Assembly: GCA_039720395.1 (NCBI GenBank)
Contig: JBBPBK010000141.1
Location: 310,001 to 374,000 of the forward strand
Source of the DNA: Liquidambar formosana
Taxonomy: Eukaryota; Streptophyta; Magnoliopsida; Saxifragales; Altingiaceae
Direction of reading: 5' to 3'
Length of the DNA stretch: 64,000 nucleotides
In this document: piece by piece, positions 24,271-34,851 of the stretch
Position numbering within the stretch: the stretch's first letter is position 1
Layout of the letters: each line of letters begins with the position of its first letter
Translations under genes and position numbers: made by a program
The notes under the pieces: model-generated
Told to the model about the DNA's origin: nothing
Database searches by the model: none
The model's input: only the letters and a program-made list of their open reading frames with translations

Positions 24271-25380
24271 GAACACCTAAAAAGATAGCATGTAATGGCG
24301 GAGTTTTTGAGAGGCCCACACCAATGCCACGCAATTCTTTTCCACAGCGTTATAGTTCACCTCATAGTATGTCATTTTCTTACTCAGATAGTATGTTGCA
24401 TTTTCTTTCCTTGACTCCTCCAAGTATTGGGCAAGCATCATCCCCATGGTAGTTTCTGTGACAGTCAAGTACAGTAACAACGGCTCTCCTTCTCTAGGTG
24501 GAATTAGTATCGGTGGATTGCTTAAGTAGCGTTAATGGCTTCAAAAGCTTTTTAGCATTCCTCGTTCCATTCCTTCGATTCTCCTTTCTTTAGCAGCTTG
24601 AAAACGAGCTCGCAAATGGTAATGAGCTTAGCAATAAACCAGCTTATGTATTGTAATCTTCTCAAGAAACCTCAGATTTCTTTCTTATTCCTAAGTGGTG
24701 GCATCTCCAGAATGGCCTTAATCTTGCTTAGATCCACTTCAATTCCTCTTTGTGTTATTATAAAACCCAGTAACTTCCCAGCAATGACTCCAAAAGCACA
24801 TTTCTGAGGATTGAGGTGAATACTTTGTGATTTAATCGAAGAACTTTCTAAGCACAACTACATGTCCTTACCTATCTTTTGACTTGACAATCATATCATC
24901 GACGTAAACCATAACTTCTTTATGTATCATATCATGCAACAGAGTAGTAGCGGCTCTCTGATAAGTTGCCCCCTGCATTCTTTAGCCCAAATGGCATCAC
25001 CTTGTAACAATAGGTCCCCCACTGAGTGATAAAAGATGTTTTCTCCCTATATTCTGGTGCCATCTTAATCTGATTGTAGCTTGAGAAACTATCCATGAAA
25101 GAAAGAAGGGCGTGCCCTGCGGTGCTGTCAACTAATACATCAATGTGTGGTAGTAGAAAGTCATCCTTGGGGCACGCCTTATTTAAGTCACGAAAGTCTA
25201 CACATATGCGCACTCTACCATCCTTCTTTCGAACCGGTACTATATTTGCAAGCCATTCTGGGTATTCTACAACCTTCAAGAACTTAGCTTCTATTTGCTT
25301 GATCACTTCTTCTTTTATCTTCAGTGCCCACTCCGGTTTCATTCTCCTCAACTTCTATTTAACAAGCTTCATATCAGGAT
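24271..25380 (-). pseudogene. G1 reverse transcriptase and first RNase H
   Basis: Open pieces 25351-24932, 24857-24672 and 24480-24277. Motifs in order: MRRMKPEWALKIKEE, NIVPVRKKDGRVRICVDFRD LNKACPKD (joined here by a space only for layout), FMDSFSSYNQIKMAP, VMPFGLKNAG, YVDD near 24895-24910, LNPQKCAFGV, LGFIITQRGIEVD, then the RNase H start LLYLTVTETTMGMMLAQY. Several stops and frameshifts (for example between 24932 and 24857, and 24600-24500) disable it. Confidence 0.88.
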
Positions 25381-25700
25381 TAGTCAGAATGTGATGCTAC
25401 ACTATGTCTGCATCTACCCCTAGCATATCTTCATAAGATTAGGCGAATGCTTCTAGATTTTCTTTTAACAACTCAACCAACTGTTCTTTTTCAGAAGGGG
25501 AAAGTGTTGTACCAATTTTAATTATTTTTGGCAATTCATTCATCCCTAGATTAATTGATTCTAGTTCTTCTATAATTGGTTGTGCTATCCCTTTGTTGCT
25601 TTGCTCGACGAGCTCAAGAGGGATATCAGCATCTCTAGGGTCTATTTCCATGCCACATATATTAAGAGACAAAAAGGCGGGAAGACAATGAATATAATCT
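25381..25700 (-). pseudogene. G1 pol exon 2 N-terminus
   Basis: Segment after the pol intron: GMEIDPRDADIPLELVEQ, ELESINLGMNELPKIIKIG, then an LSPSEKEQLVELL stretch leading to RT. It matches G2 36966-37250 (GMDIDPRNDVPPELVE...). The reading starts with a one-base overhang after the acceptor at 25701, as in G2. Confidence 0.8.
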
Positions 25701-25845
25701 CTACGAGAAAATAAAGAAATACTGATTACTAACTGAAGACTCTGAAATAACAAAACAACACTTAAGACGACTTTAAATGACTTAAAAGTGAAATACTTAA
25801 ACAAAGATAGATTGTTTGTTGACTCAAGACTCAAAAGAAACCTAC
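25701..25845 (-). other. G1 pol intron (145 bp)
   Basis: Minus strand: donor GTAGGTTTC at 25845, acceptor TTTTCTCGTAG ending 25701, with a T-rich stretch before it. The position and phase (two bases of the codon upstream, one downstream) are the same as in G2 36780-36965, where the donor is GTAGGTTCC. Two diverged copies keeping the same boundaries support a real intron, as known for Ogre-type elements. Confidence 0.72.
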
Positions 25846-27023
25846 ATATCTTTTACTAGCTCAAACTCTTTTTACTTAGGACAGGAACAGGAGATCCTTT
25901 GGTGTGCTAATTTTGGAGTGGCTCACTGACTGTTTGGAATGACAAAGCTGAAACCTCTTCACAATCTTCAATGGCTAGCACATATTCTGAAAACAATTGG
26001 CCCATAACTTCTGAATCCATGCTGTCTGCCTAATCTTCCTATTCTCTGTTACTATCCATTGTAGAATCCTCGACCATGGTTGCTGTGATCGGATACCATG
26101 CGGTCTTAAAGAAAATCTTAAACCCTAGGACCCTAGCTCCAGACTCCACATAAGTAGGCTCTAGAAAACCAAAATACAGGAAATCTTCCCCTTCTTTTAT
26201 AAAGCACCCATTCAAAGTTGGCTTGTAAGGCTTAAGTAGGTGAATAACAGTACGCCCACGTGCTTTGGCAATTCCTTTCTCTTTTCTCAGTTGTGCTCAT
26301 TCTTTATAGGTTGTTGGTGTCGGCTTATATCCTAAGCCAAAGGTATGCAAAGTCGATCGGTGCTTAATTGGTTCTAAAACTCCTTGATGCCTTGGTCTCA
26401 TTCCCATGCTAGGAAAGAAACCCATGATCTTCAGGATCTCAGCGATGCGCAAGTTTTCATGTGGTGAGAAGTCTAGTGGGATAAGCTCTCTATTTGCTGG
26501 TGCTAAGTTGATAACCTACACATATTCAAAACCTGACCATGGCAAATGTGAAGGGTCGTGCTTAATCTCACAAATAGTAACTCTTAGAATTTGACTAGCA
26601 GCGAGTTCATAGTCTCCTTGTAAGGTTACAATGGCTCATTTGTAGGGGAACTAAACTTTTTGGTGTAGAGACGATGGGATTGACCCATTTGGGTGGATCT
26701 ATGGTCGTCCTAACCAGAGATTAAAGCAGGCAGGGATGTTAAGGACTTGGAACTCAACTTCAAATTCTATAGGTCCTATGATTAATGGTAAAGTTACCAT
26801 GCTAATCACCTCCTTTCTAGTGTTGTCATATGCTCTCACTGATTGCCCAAATAGCATAAAGTCTGTAGGTCCCAACCCAAGAGATGTAGCAGTACAAAGT
26901 GGACACACATTTAAAGTGGAGCTATTATCAATAAGGACGGTGGGAGTCAACAGTTATGTTCAAAGCTTGCATGTGGTTTCTCCTTCCCTTTGGCAAATCA
27001 GCCTCTGTGAAGGTTATAGCAGC
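25846..27023 (-). pseudogene. G1 protease and G-patch region, decayed
   Basis: Protease core in the minus frame 26950-26699: TVLIDNSSTLNVCPL (catalytic D at the LID), then LGLGPTDF, VRAYDNTRKEV and the FQVLNIPACFNLWLGRP closing strand. Further on (about 26420-26330) a G-patch-like stretch GFFPSMGMRPRHQGVLEPI is visible. Numerous stops. The upstream end breaks at 27023 inside the sequence matching G2 about 35343 (cacagaggctga). Confidence 0.83.
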
Positions 27024-28240
27024 TGTGAACCCAGGAAAACGGCCCACGGGATTTGGTGTTTGAAAGACAACAAAGGAAAGGAGTTGCCACCTCATTTTTT
27101 AGGGAAAAGAGGAAAACCATAAAGATGTTTTATTTCTAAAACCTCATAACTCTATTTTAAAAGGAAAGGCAAAGTCTTTAAAACCAGAAAATTGGATTCA
27201 GGGGTTAAGTTAAGACATGGGAAGGTTCTAGGCAAAGCCCATAGGCACCCACATCGCCCGAGTTGATCTCTTAATTTGATTGGGCTAATTTAATGACTTA
27301 ATCGCATGCAAATCAATCACAAATTCATCCTACTCCTCTAGCAATCATATGTGATGGATAAATTCATCCTAATCCACTAGCAATCACAAGCATAAATCTA
27401 TCCTACTCCACTAGCAATCATATGTGATGGACAAATGAATAAAATAAAAAGAAAACCTAGGATACTTAGTATCTTAAGGTGGACTTGAACATTAATTGAG
27501 TGCCTACGTACCATGTATGGAAATATATGGATCAAAGTTCACGTAGTTCGAAAAGAATAGGGTTAAATCCTAATACAGACTCATGGTCAAAACTCTAAGT
27601 TTCCTTAAATGATAGAGATTTTGATAAATAAACCAAGTTTAAAACAACTTCCACAAGACGAAAACTTTGAGAAAAAGACAAATTATTTTATAAGGAAACC
27701 TTTAGTAATGACCATGTATCCGTATTAAGAGACAACCCTAGAAAAGGGAGAAAAGAAAGAAAGGTTAGGAAAAGTGAATTAGGGCACTTTCATACCCTAC
27801 TTACCTTATGCAATTTACTCCAAGCAATAGCAAGGTTAAGAAATAACAACCTTATTTGCAATAAGGCAATTATCGCACTTGTTTGCACCCTTACACGTGT
27901 TCAAAACCATGCAGAAAGAACAAAAAACTAATCTAGACAGAATTATATTAAGCCCTAAAATCATCCATTAATTATGCAAACAACAAGAATAATGAATAAG
28001 TAAAAACCCTAACACAACCCTACATGCAATGACCTAGCTAACATGCATAAAAACCTACCAAAAAGCATACCAACAATCATAAGAACATCCAATAATATCA
28101 ATAAACATGATTACAAAATCTATTCTAACCAAAAAGATAATATTTTATGTAAAATATGAAAAAAAAGGCCTTCCTACGGCGAGCTTTCTTAAGCAAAATT
28201 ATCCTAAGATAATTTCACGTAAAAAAGTCATTATGGGGAG
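27024..28240 (-). repeat. G1 5' LTR, 3' part (1.2 kb)
   Basis: Minus-strand LTR end (tgtgaaccca... = ...tgggttcaca). It includes the conserved 'gttgccacctcattttt' region. Near 28170-28240 it matches the G4 LTR (about 57500-57560, 'aagaaagctcgccgta') rather than G2, so G1 belongs nearer to the G4 subfamily. It is cut at 28240 by the start of LTR C. Confidence 0.82.
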
Positions 28241-29490
28241 TGTGAACCCTTAAAAAGTGGCCCATAAGGGTTGAAAAAGAAAAGAGGTTGAAAAAAGAAA
28301 AGGAGTCGCCACCTTATTTTTTTAAAAGGAAACAAGGAAAACCTTAAAAACCAATTTTGTTTGAAGAACACAAAAGAATGACTCCATGTTTAAAAAGGAA
28401 AGGTAAAAATAGTCTTTTGGAAACCAAAGAAATCGGGGATTTGGAGGCTAAGTTATGACATGGGAAGGTTCTAGGCATAGCCTATAGGCACCCATGTCAC
28501 CCTTTCGGTTTCTTAGTTTATTTGGGCTAAATCAAGATCTTACCATACAAAAATCAGCAAGATATCATCACAAGAGTTGCATGCATATCATATATCCATC
28601 CATAACAAACAAACAAAACAAAGAAAAAACAAAACTAAACTAGGATACTTAGATCCTAGGGCAGACTTGAACCTCACAAAGAGCGCCTACGTACCATGTA
28701 TAGAAATACATGGATCAAAGTTCACGTAGTTCGAAGGGATAGGGTTATAACCTAATAATGGCCTATGGTAAACCCTAAGTTTCCTTTCATAAATAAAAGA
28801 GTTTCTAAAGATAAATGATTCTTAAAAGATCTCTAGAAAATATGGTATTCCAACAAAGATAGAAACTTTTGTTTGAAAAGGAATTTTTCATAAAAGGAAA
28901 CTTTAGAGGCTTACCATATCCCCCTATTAGGAAATAACCCTAGGAGGGAGAGGGGAGAGTTTTAAGGAAAGAAAGGTGAATTAGGGCACCTTCAAACTCT
29001 ACTTACCATGAGCGAAAGTAACCTGTCAAAATAACCACCCTATTGCATAAGGTAATTACTTTGTTTGCAAGATTACATCTTGCCATAGCCAAAATAATCA
29101 CACCACATTGGTGGGGTAATTGCACCTGTCATATCCCACTTTCTATGGGTTTGTACCTATCAAGCACCTGCACTTTCCATGCAACATACACCAAAAATAC
29201 CAACAAACCAAACTAGTTTCCAACCAAGTAATTATCATGCTAAAACATAGGCAATCACATACTCAAAATATGACATCAATGACAATAAACAAATCTGGAC
29301 AGAATTGAAATAAGGTCTAAAATCACCCATAAGTCATGTGGATAACACGAATTATGAACTAGGAAAACCTTAATTCAGCCCTATATGCGATGACATGCAA
29401 TAAACCCTAAAATCCACTACCATGAATGCTCAAAATATAACATTAAGGACAATAAACAAATCTAGACATATTGGAATTAAGGCTTATATT
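28241..29490 (-). repeat. G3 3' LTR, left half (LTR C)
   Basis: Minus-strand LTR starting tgtgaaccct. It stops at 29490 where G2 inserted, and resumes at 53618. Without G2 the two halves give one LTR of 3180 bp, close to the 3072 bp of the G2 5' LTR. Confidence 0.9.
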
Positions 29491-30197
29491 TGTCACACCC
29501 CATTTTTGCTACCTTAGCTAGGGTTTGTCATTTCATGTGTCATTTTGTTTCCTTTTTGAGTCTAGTCTTTTGCATTGAGTTTCTAGGGTCCTAAGGATGG
29601 TGTGTATAAATTTTGGTTCGATTTGGAATTGATCTTGAGGGCTAATAAGAACTTTTGTGACTTGAAGGGCATAATCGTCTTTTAGGCCACAAACTTTCCA
29701 TTTGACCTTGAAATAATCTCCAAGTTGCCAATCGGAGTTCATGTGGATGCATTTGAGGTATTTATGGGTTCAATTCGATGAATTGATGGTTCGGGATTAG
29801 AATGGCTCAACAAGGCTCAGGTTGGCTAAGAGACCTATTTCGGGTTAGCTCGAATTGGCTTATGATTTTCACTCCATGACTACTCATTTGACCTTGATTA
29901 GTCTTAATTTCATCCCCAAATATGTTTAGGGAGGTTGAATTTCGAATTAGAAAACATTCGGTGCGACCCTATGTGCATACTTAAGCTAAGCGATGGTGAG
30001 GCATAGTGGTTAACCGCCTTTGTAGGACCCAACCATGCAGCCATGGCTAGGGTTTCTTGCCCTTAAGTGACTCAAATTATATTCCCTTTCGAAACACGGT
30101 CCTTTTGGCTTTCGTTTCGTCAAAATCAGAGTTAATTTGAACCCTGAAACACATTTGGAAGCCGAAAGGGTCAAAATTGGGCTAAGGATGACATGGC

Positions 30198-30255
30198 CTC
30201 GGGTGACCACCCAGGCCTGGGCGGCTAGCCGCCTAGCCCCAGGTGGTCACCCGAG
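30198..30255. repeat. GC-rich palindrome in 5' LTR promoter
   Basis: Outer arms ctcgggtgaccacc and ggtggtcacccgag are an exact 14-bp inverted repeat around a GC core (cctgggcggctagccgcc...). It stands out from the AT-rich surroundings. The 3' LTR copy (50504-50595) has the same arms but a core 34 bp longer. It could form a cruciform or, if transcribed, a hairpin. Confidence 0.85.
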
Positions 30256-30442
30256 CCACTTTCCTTTTTTGAGTCTTGACGCGGTTCCCTCCCTATTTTC
30301 TCGGATTTGCTCGCCTCCAGCCGCCATTCAACCCTAATTTCAGCCCTATTTGACCTACTTGAGCCCCAAGGGAACCTCTAAGAGCCCTTGGATCAATATC
30401 TAGGGTTTTAATCCCAACCATTGAGGGTTTTCCCTCAAACCC

Positions 30443-30450
30443 TATAAATA
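30443..30450 (+). promoter_or_regulatory. LTR TATA box, G2
   Basis: TATAAATA. Homologous sites: 17250-17257 (solo LTR), 50783-50790 (TATAAACA, 3' LTR), 54581-54588 on the minus strand (LTR C) and 56841-56848 (G4). Likely start of the genomic RNA lies about 30 bp downstream. Confidence 0.75.
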
Positions 30451-32565
30451 CCCCCTTATACTTCAGCAATAAGGGAGGCAAATTTCTGAAGTGAGAGGCA
30501 TGTGTGAGACTTGGAGGCTATGACAGCCATCCTTAGGGTAGTTTAACCTAAACTTTGAGTGAGAGAGTGAGAGAGAAAGCTTGAAGGAAGGCTGGAGTTG
30601 GGCTTGAAGGCTTGAAGGAAGGAATTCCCAGCAGTGCATAAGAGGAGGAGGACTCTCTACAGCAGCCACCATAGGTATACCTCTCCCCTTTTCTCTCTTT
30701 CATTCAAATTAGGGTTTTCTGCATAGGATAGCATTATTTCATGTGCAAGCTTATATTTTTATCATGTGTTGATGCTTCTAATGCTTAGAATGCATGATTA
30801 GGATATTGTTTATGGCTGGTTTTGCATGATATAATGTCATTCCATGTGACTTTGTGAGTGTTCGTGTTTTTAGGGTTTCTAGAGTCTTTTCTAGGGTTTT
30901 GCATTGAATAGTCATTATTTCATGTTCAAGTTTATGTCTTTATCATGTCTTGTTGCTTCTATTAGCTAGTATGCATGTTTAGGATGATATTCATGGGCTG
31001 TTTAGTATGCTAGGATGCTATTCCATGTGATTTACTGCATGTTTGAGATTCTAGGATTTCTCTTGTGCTGAAATTGAGTTTATGCTTAGAATAGCTTTAT
31101 TTCATGTGAAAGTCTATGTCTTTATTATGTGTGGATCATTCTATTGATTAATATGCCTGGTTAGAATGCTGTTCATATTCTGTTTTGCATGATTTAGGGT
31201 TATTTCATGGGATTTTATGCACTAGTGTGATTTTAGGGTTTTTATCATCCTTGTGTTGGTTTAGTTGCATATAGCATGATAGCTTAGGGATTTTCTCTGT
31301 TTTTTCTTCATAGTTGCTGCATATGTGTTCCATATTAGGTAACTATGATATTTTTAGCATTCATATAGTTGAGTTTAGGGTTTTTTGCATGTCATTGCAT
31401 ATAGAGCTGAATTAGGGTTTAGTTAGCTTATGATTCATGTTGTTTGCATGGCTTGTGGTTGATTTTAAGTTCTATTTCAATTCTGTCCAGATCTGTTTAA
31501 TGGCTTTAATGATGAGTTTTGAGCATGTGTTAGCCTATGTTTAAGCATGATAATTGCTTGATTGGAACCTAGCTTGGTTGGTTGGTATTTTGGTATGTTT
31601 TGCATGCAAAATTGCAGGTGCTTGACAGGTACAATAGGTGCAACTACCCCACCAATGTGGGGTGGTTATTTTGGCTATTGTGAGATGAAATCTTACAAAT
31701 AAGATAATTACCTTATGCAATAGGGTGGTTATTTTGACAGGTTGCTTTTGCTTAAAGGTAAGTAGGGTATGAGGGTGCCCCAATTCACCCTTCTTTCATT
31801 TTCTTGAAACTTTCCCTTTCTCCCCCCTAGGGTTGTTTCCTAATAAGGGAACATGGCAATCCTTATAGTTTCCTTTCGTAACAAATGCCTTTTAAATCAA
31901 AGTTTCCATCTTTATCAAATTCCATATTTACTAAAGATCTTTTGAGAATCATTCATTTTTGGAAACTTACCATGTTTTACTTGAAAGGAAACTTAGGGTT
32001 TACCATAGGCCTCGATTAGGTTATAACCCTATTCCTTTTCGAACTACGTGGACTTTGATCCATGTATTTCCATACATGGTACATAGGCGCTCTTCGTGAG
32101 GTTCAAGTCCGCCCTAGGATACTAAGTATCCTAGGTTTTCCTTTCCCTCTTTCTCTTTTCTATTTTTTTTTCTTTGATTAAATTGATTATATAGATGAAT
32201 GAATGGATGATATGCATGCTGTCTTTTTGATGATAATTGTTGATTTGTGTGTGATTAAGACTTTGATTTAGCCCAATTAAATTAAGAGACCGTTTAGGGC
32301 GATATGGGTGCCTATAGGCTTTGCCTAAAACCTTCCCATATCGTAACTTAGCCTCCGAATCCCCGATTTCTTTGGTTTCCAAAAGATCATTTGCCTTACC
32401 ATTTTTAAATATGGAGTCAATCTTTTGTTTTCCTAAAACAAAATTGGTTTTTAGGGTTTTCCTTGTTTCCTTTAAAAAATAAGGTGGCGACTCCTCTCCC
32501 TTTTCGTTTTCAAACCCCTTTCCTTTTAAATCCTTGTGGGCTACACTTTTTTAGGGTCCACAGCT

Positions 32566-32584
32566 TGGCGACTCCACTGGGGAC
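32566..32584 (+). other. Primer binding site, tRNA-Arg type
   Basis: TGGCGACTCCACTGGGGAC three bases after the LTR end. A primer site starting TGGCGACTCC is characteristic of Tat/Ogre elements and is assigned to tRNA-Arg. G4 has the same at 59072. Confidence 0.8.
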
Positions 32585-33308
32585 TTGTGGGCTAGACTCT
32601 ATATAATTTGATTGGGCTAAGTTAATTTCTTTTGTTTAATTAAAATCAATCACATTGCATCCGCTTGATTGTGTGCTTTCATTTATTGCATTGTGTGTGC
32701 AAACTCTTGCATGTTAGGATCGATGTCCCTTGCTACTGACGGGCCTAACCTCAACCTTGGTTTTCCTGATTCCATGTGTTGGGGCAAAAGCTCTCAACCT
32801 CTCTTGCCAAGTACCCTTGGGTTTGCCCTTGGGTATATTAAATGAGTTAATCACGTACTGCTAGACCCACGCGGCGTTCCTGATGCAACATGTGGTTAGG
32901 TATAAAGATTGCTCAAGCAAGTGAAGGACCCCAGCCTACCCTTATCATTAGTCCATATAGACAGACTTGTAGGGCACTATGGTTTCACCCTTATGCACCC
33001 ACATTGTTTGTAATGATATCATGACCGTGTTTGTGATGTGCTTAATGGAAAATTAATAGAGGACCTTTGCACCCTATATCCTTAATACGTACCTTTTGAC
33101 CATGACCCTTGCAAAGGTGATTGAATTGAAAGGGACTAATTGAGTATATATGGTGTGAAGTCATTGAGACAAATATGGAAGCCTAGGACATACCCTTAGG
33201 ATGAGAGACTGATTGTTCCCTTTCTTAGAGGAGTGAGAGGACGTACTGGCTTGGATCCGCGACCAGCAAGGGCGCTTAGGGAAGATTGATTCTACCAACC
33301 AGTCAGAT
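32585..33308 (+). other. G2 leader between primer site and gag
   Basis: No ORF that I accept. Homologous to the G4 leader 59089-60016. Both share a block near 32821/59325 ('ccttgggttt...ccctt...ggtatattaaat') and the sequence just before the gag ATG. No extra upstream ORF of the Ogre ORF1 type is visible. Confidence 0.6.
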
Positions 33309-34851
33309 ATGGCCGACGAAGCAACTAGTGAAGGGGGTTTTGATGTTGAGACTTGTTTGAAGGCTATTATGACCAAGCTTGATTACACCACTGATGTATC
33401 CGAGAGAGCATTGAAAATGGCCTAAGATATCCAACATAAGATGTCGGAACCTGAACAGAATAATGGCCGTACCCCGGGGGATGACACCGAAAATGGGACC
33501 CAGTCTGGAGAAGGCACTAAGACCAATGAGGGAGGAAGTACTAAGCCCAAGGGGAATGAATCACCCGAAATTTTTAACCTAGAAGGGGGAAGTAAGGGGA
33601 AGACCTCTGATACAGACTCTATGTTGGCTAGCAAGGTAGAAGTCTTGGAGAGAACTATAAAGGGAATCCGTAGGACAGATGACATGGTAGATGTACGTAC
33701 CCTATCTTTGTTCCCTAAAGCTCGTATTCCACTACAATTCAAGATGCCCAAATTAGAAAAGTTTGATGGAACGGGTTGCCCCAAGACCCATTTGAAGATG
33801 TATGTACGAGCCATGCACCCTCGAGGAGCAACAGATGAACTCTTGGCCCAAATGACCCATGAAACCCTAGCCACTTCTGCTTTAAAGTGGTTCCTAGCCT
33901 TGGATGAGAATAGAACCCGGACTTGGGAGGACATATGTAATGAATTCTCAGAGCACTACAAGTATAACACTGAGGTGGATGTCACATGAAGGGACCTAGA
34001 GACTACGAAACAAGGGGCTAATGAGACTTTTTCCGCTTTCATTACAAGGTGGAGGCAAAAGGCTTCGAAAATGGCAGATAGACCGAATGAGGAAGATCAG
34101 ATTCAATTGGTGGTGAAGAACCTATTGCCGGTGTATCACAAGCACCTCTTTGCTCACTACTTCCCTAATGGTCAATCAAGACAGAAGAAGTCCAAAGGAG
34201 CCGCAGGCCGAACTTTGCTGGGAAAAATAATGCCGAGGTCAATGCCATAACCCAACCCACTCAACCCATCTCCCTAAATGACACCAACCCACTTTGCCAA
34301 TTCACCGAGCTGTACATGCCACTTGAGAAAGTGCACCACCAAACCCATTGCCCAAAAACTACAATGAGAATGAATACTGCAAATTCCACTAATCTAAAGG
34401 CCACTCAACCAACCGTTGCTATCATCTTAGGCATGAGATCCAAGACTTACTTGACAAACAAATCATCTCACCGCCAACTCCACCAAATTGCCCAAATGTC
34501 ACCCAAAATCTACTTCCCTCTCATAATTCATCCAACTCCATAAATGCCATTGAAGCCGACCCATCTCGACCTTGCCTACCCATAAGACAATATACTCCAC
34601 TACCCGTGTCCTTGACCCAAGCCTTTTACCAATGCTGTAACCAAGGCCTTATCATACCTCACCCTCCAAAGCCAAGACCCCAAACACCCCATCAATATTG
34701 CCAATACCATGGTATACCCGGCCATGACACTGAGGACTGTGCTATGTTGAAAAAGGTCGTCCAAGACCTCATTGATCAAAAAACCCTACAATTGCCGAAG
34801 AAGTCCATCCAACAGCAGTTGAAAGAAAGATATGAAGTAGGAGACCCTTGA
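33309..34851 (+). pseudogene. G2 gag (capsid/nucleocapsid), disabled
   Basis: ATG at 33309, chosen because the G4 gag starts at the equivalent ATG (60017) after the same upstream sequence. An in-frame TAA at 33423-33425 follows; the frame is then open to a TGA at 33987. The capsid part includes GIRRTDDMVDVRTLSLFP, FKMPKLEKFDGTGCPKTHL, and LKWFLALDENRTRTWEDICN, typical of the retrotransposon gag domain. A frameshifted stretch 34150-34320 follows. Two zinc-knuckle-like blocks come next: C-x2-H...GH-x4-C near 34375-34420 (broken by TAA at 34390) and YCQYHGIPGHDTEDCAMLKK at 34699-34758. A TGA at 34849-34851 separates gag from protease in the same frame. The product would be the particle protein. 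Confidence 0.88.

Larger units (their letters stand above)
23108..27023 (-). mobile_element. G1, truncated minus-strand Tat gypsy element
   Basis: Minus-strand body from protease (right) to the integrase zinc finger (left). Gag, primer site and the rest of integrase are missing. It is homologous to G2 34.9-39.4 kb but clearly diverged. The right end joins LTR piece 27024-28240 directly inside the protease N-terminal region, so a deletion of several kb removed gag. The left end stops at the copia LTR fragment. Confidence 0.9.
29491..32562 (+). repeat. G2 5' LTR (3072 bp)
   Basis: Starts tgtcacaccccatttttgc and ends ttagggtccaca. TATAAATA at 30443-30450, about 190 bp after a GC-rich palindrome (30198-30255). 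R/U5 holds a polypyrimidine run and ends in the 'aaataaggtggcgactcc' motif just before the primer site. Confidence 0.95.

Noticed and set aside
29120..29308. Short frames in the LTRs (for example 29120-29308, 30293-30672, 50633-51012, 54316-55043)
   Set aside because: They repeat only because the LTRs repeat; they are in non-coding LTR DNA with promoter and leader features and resemble no protein.
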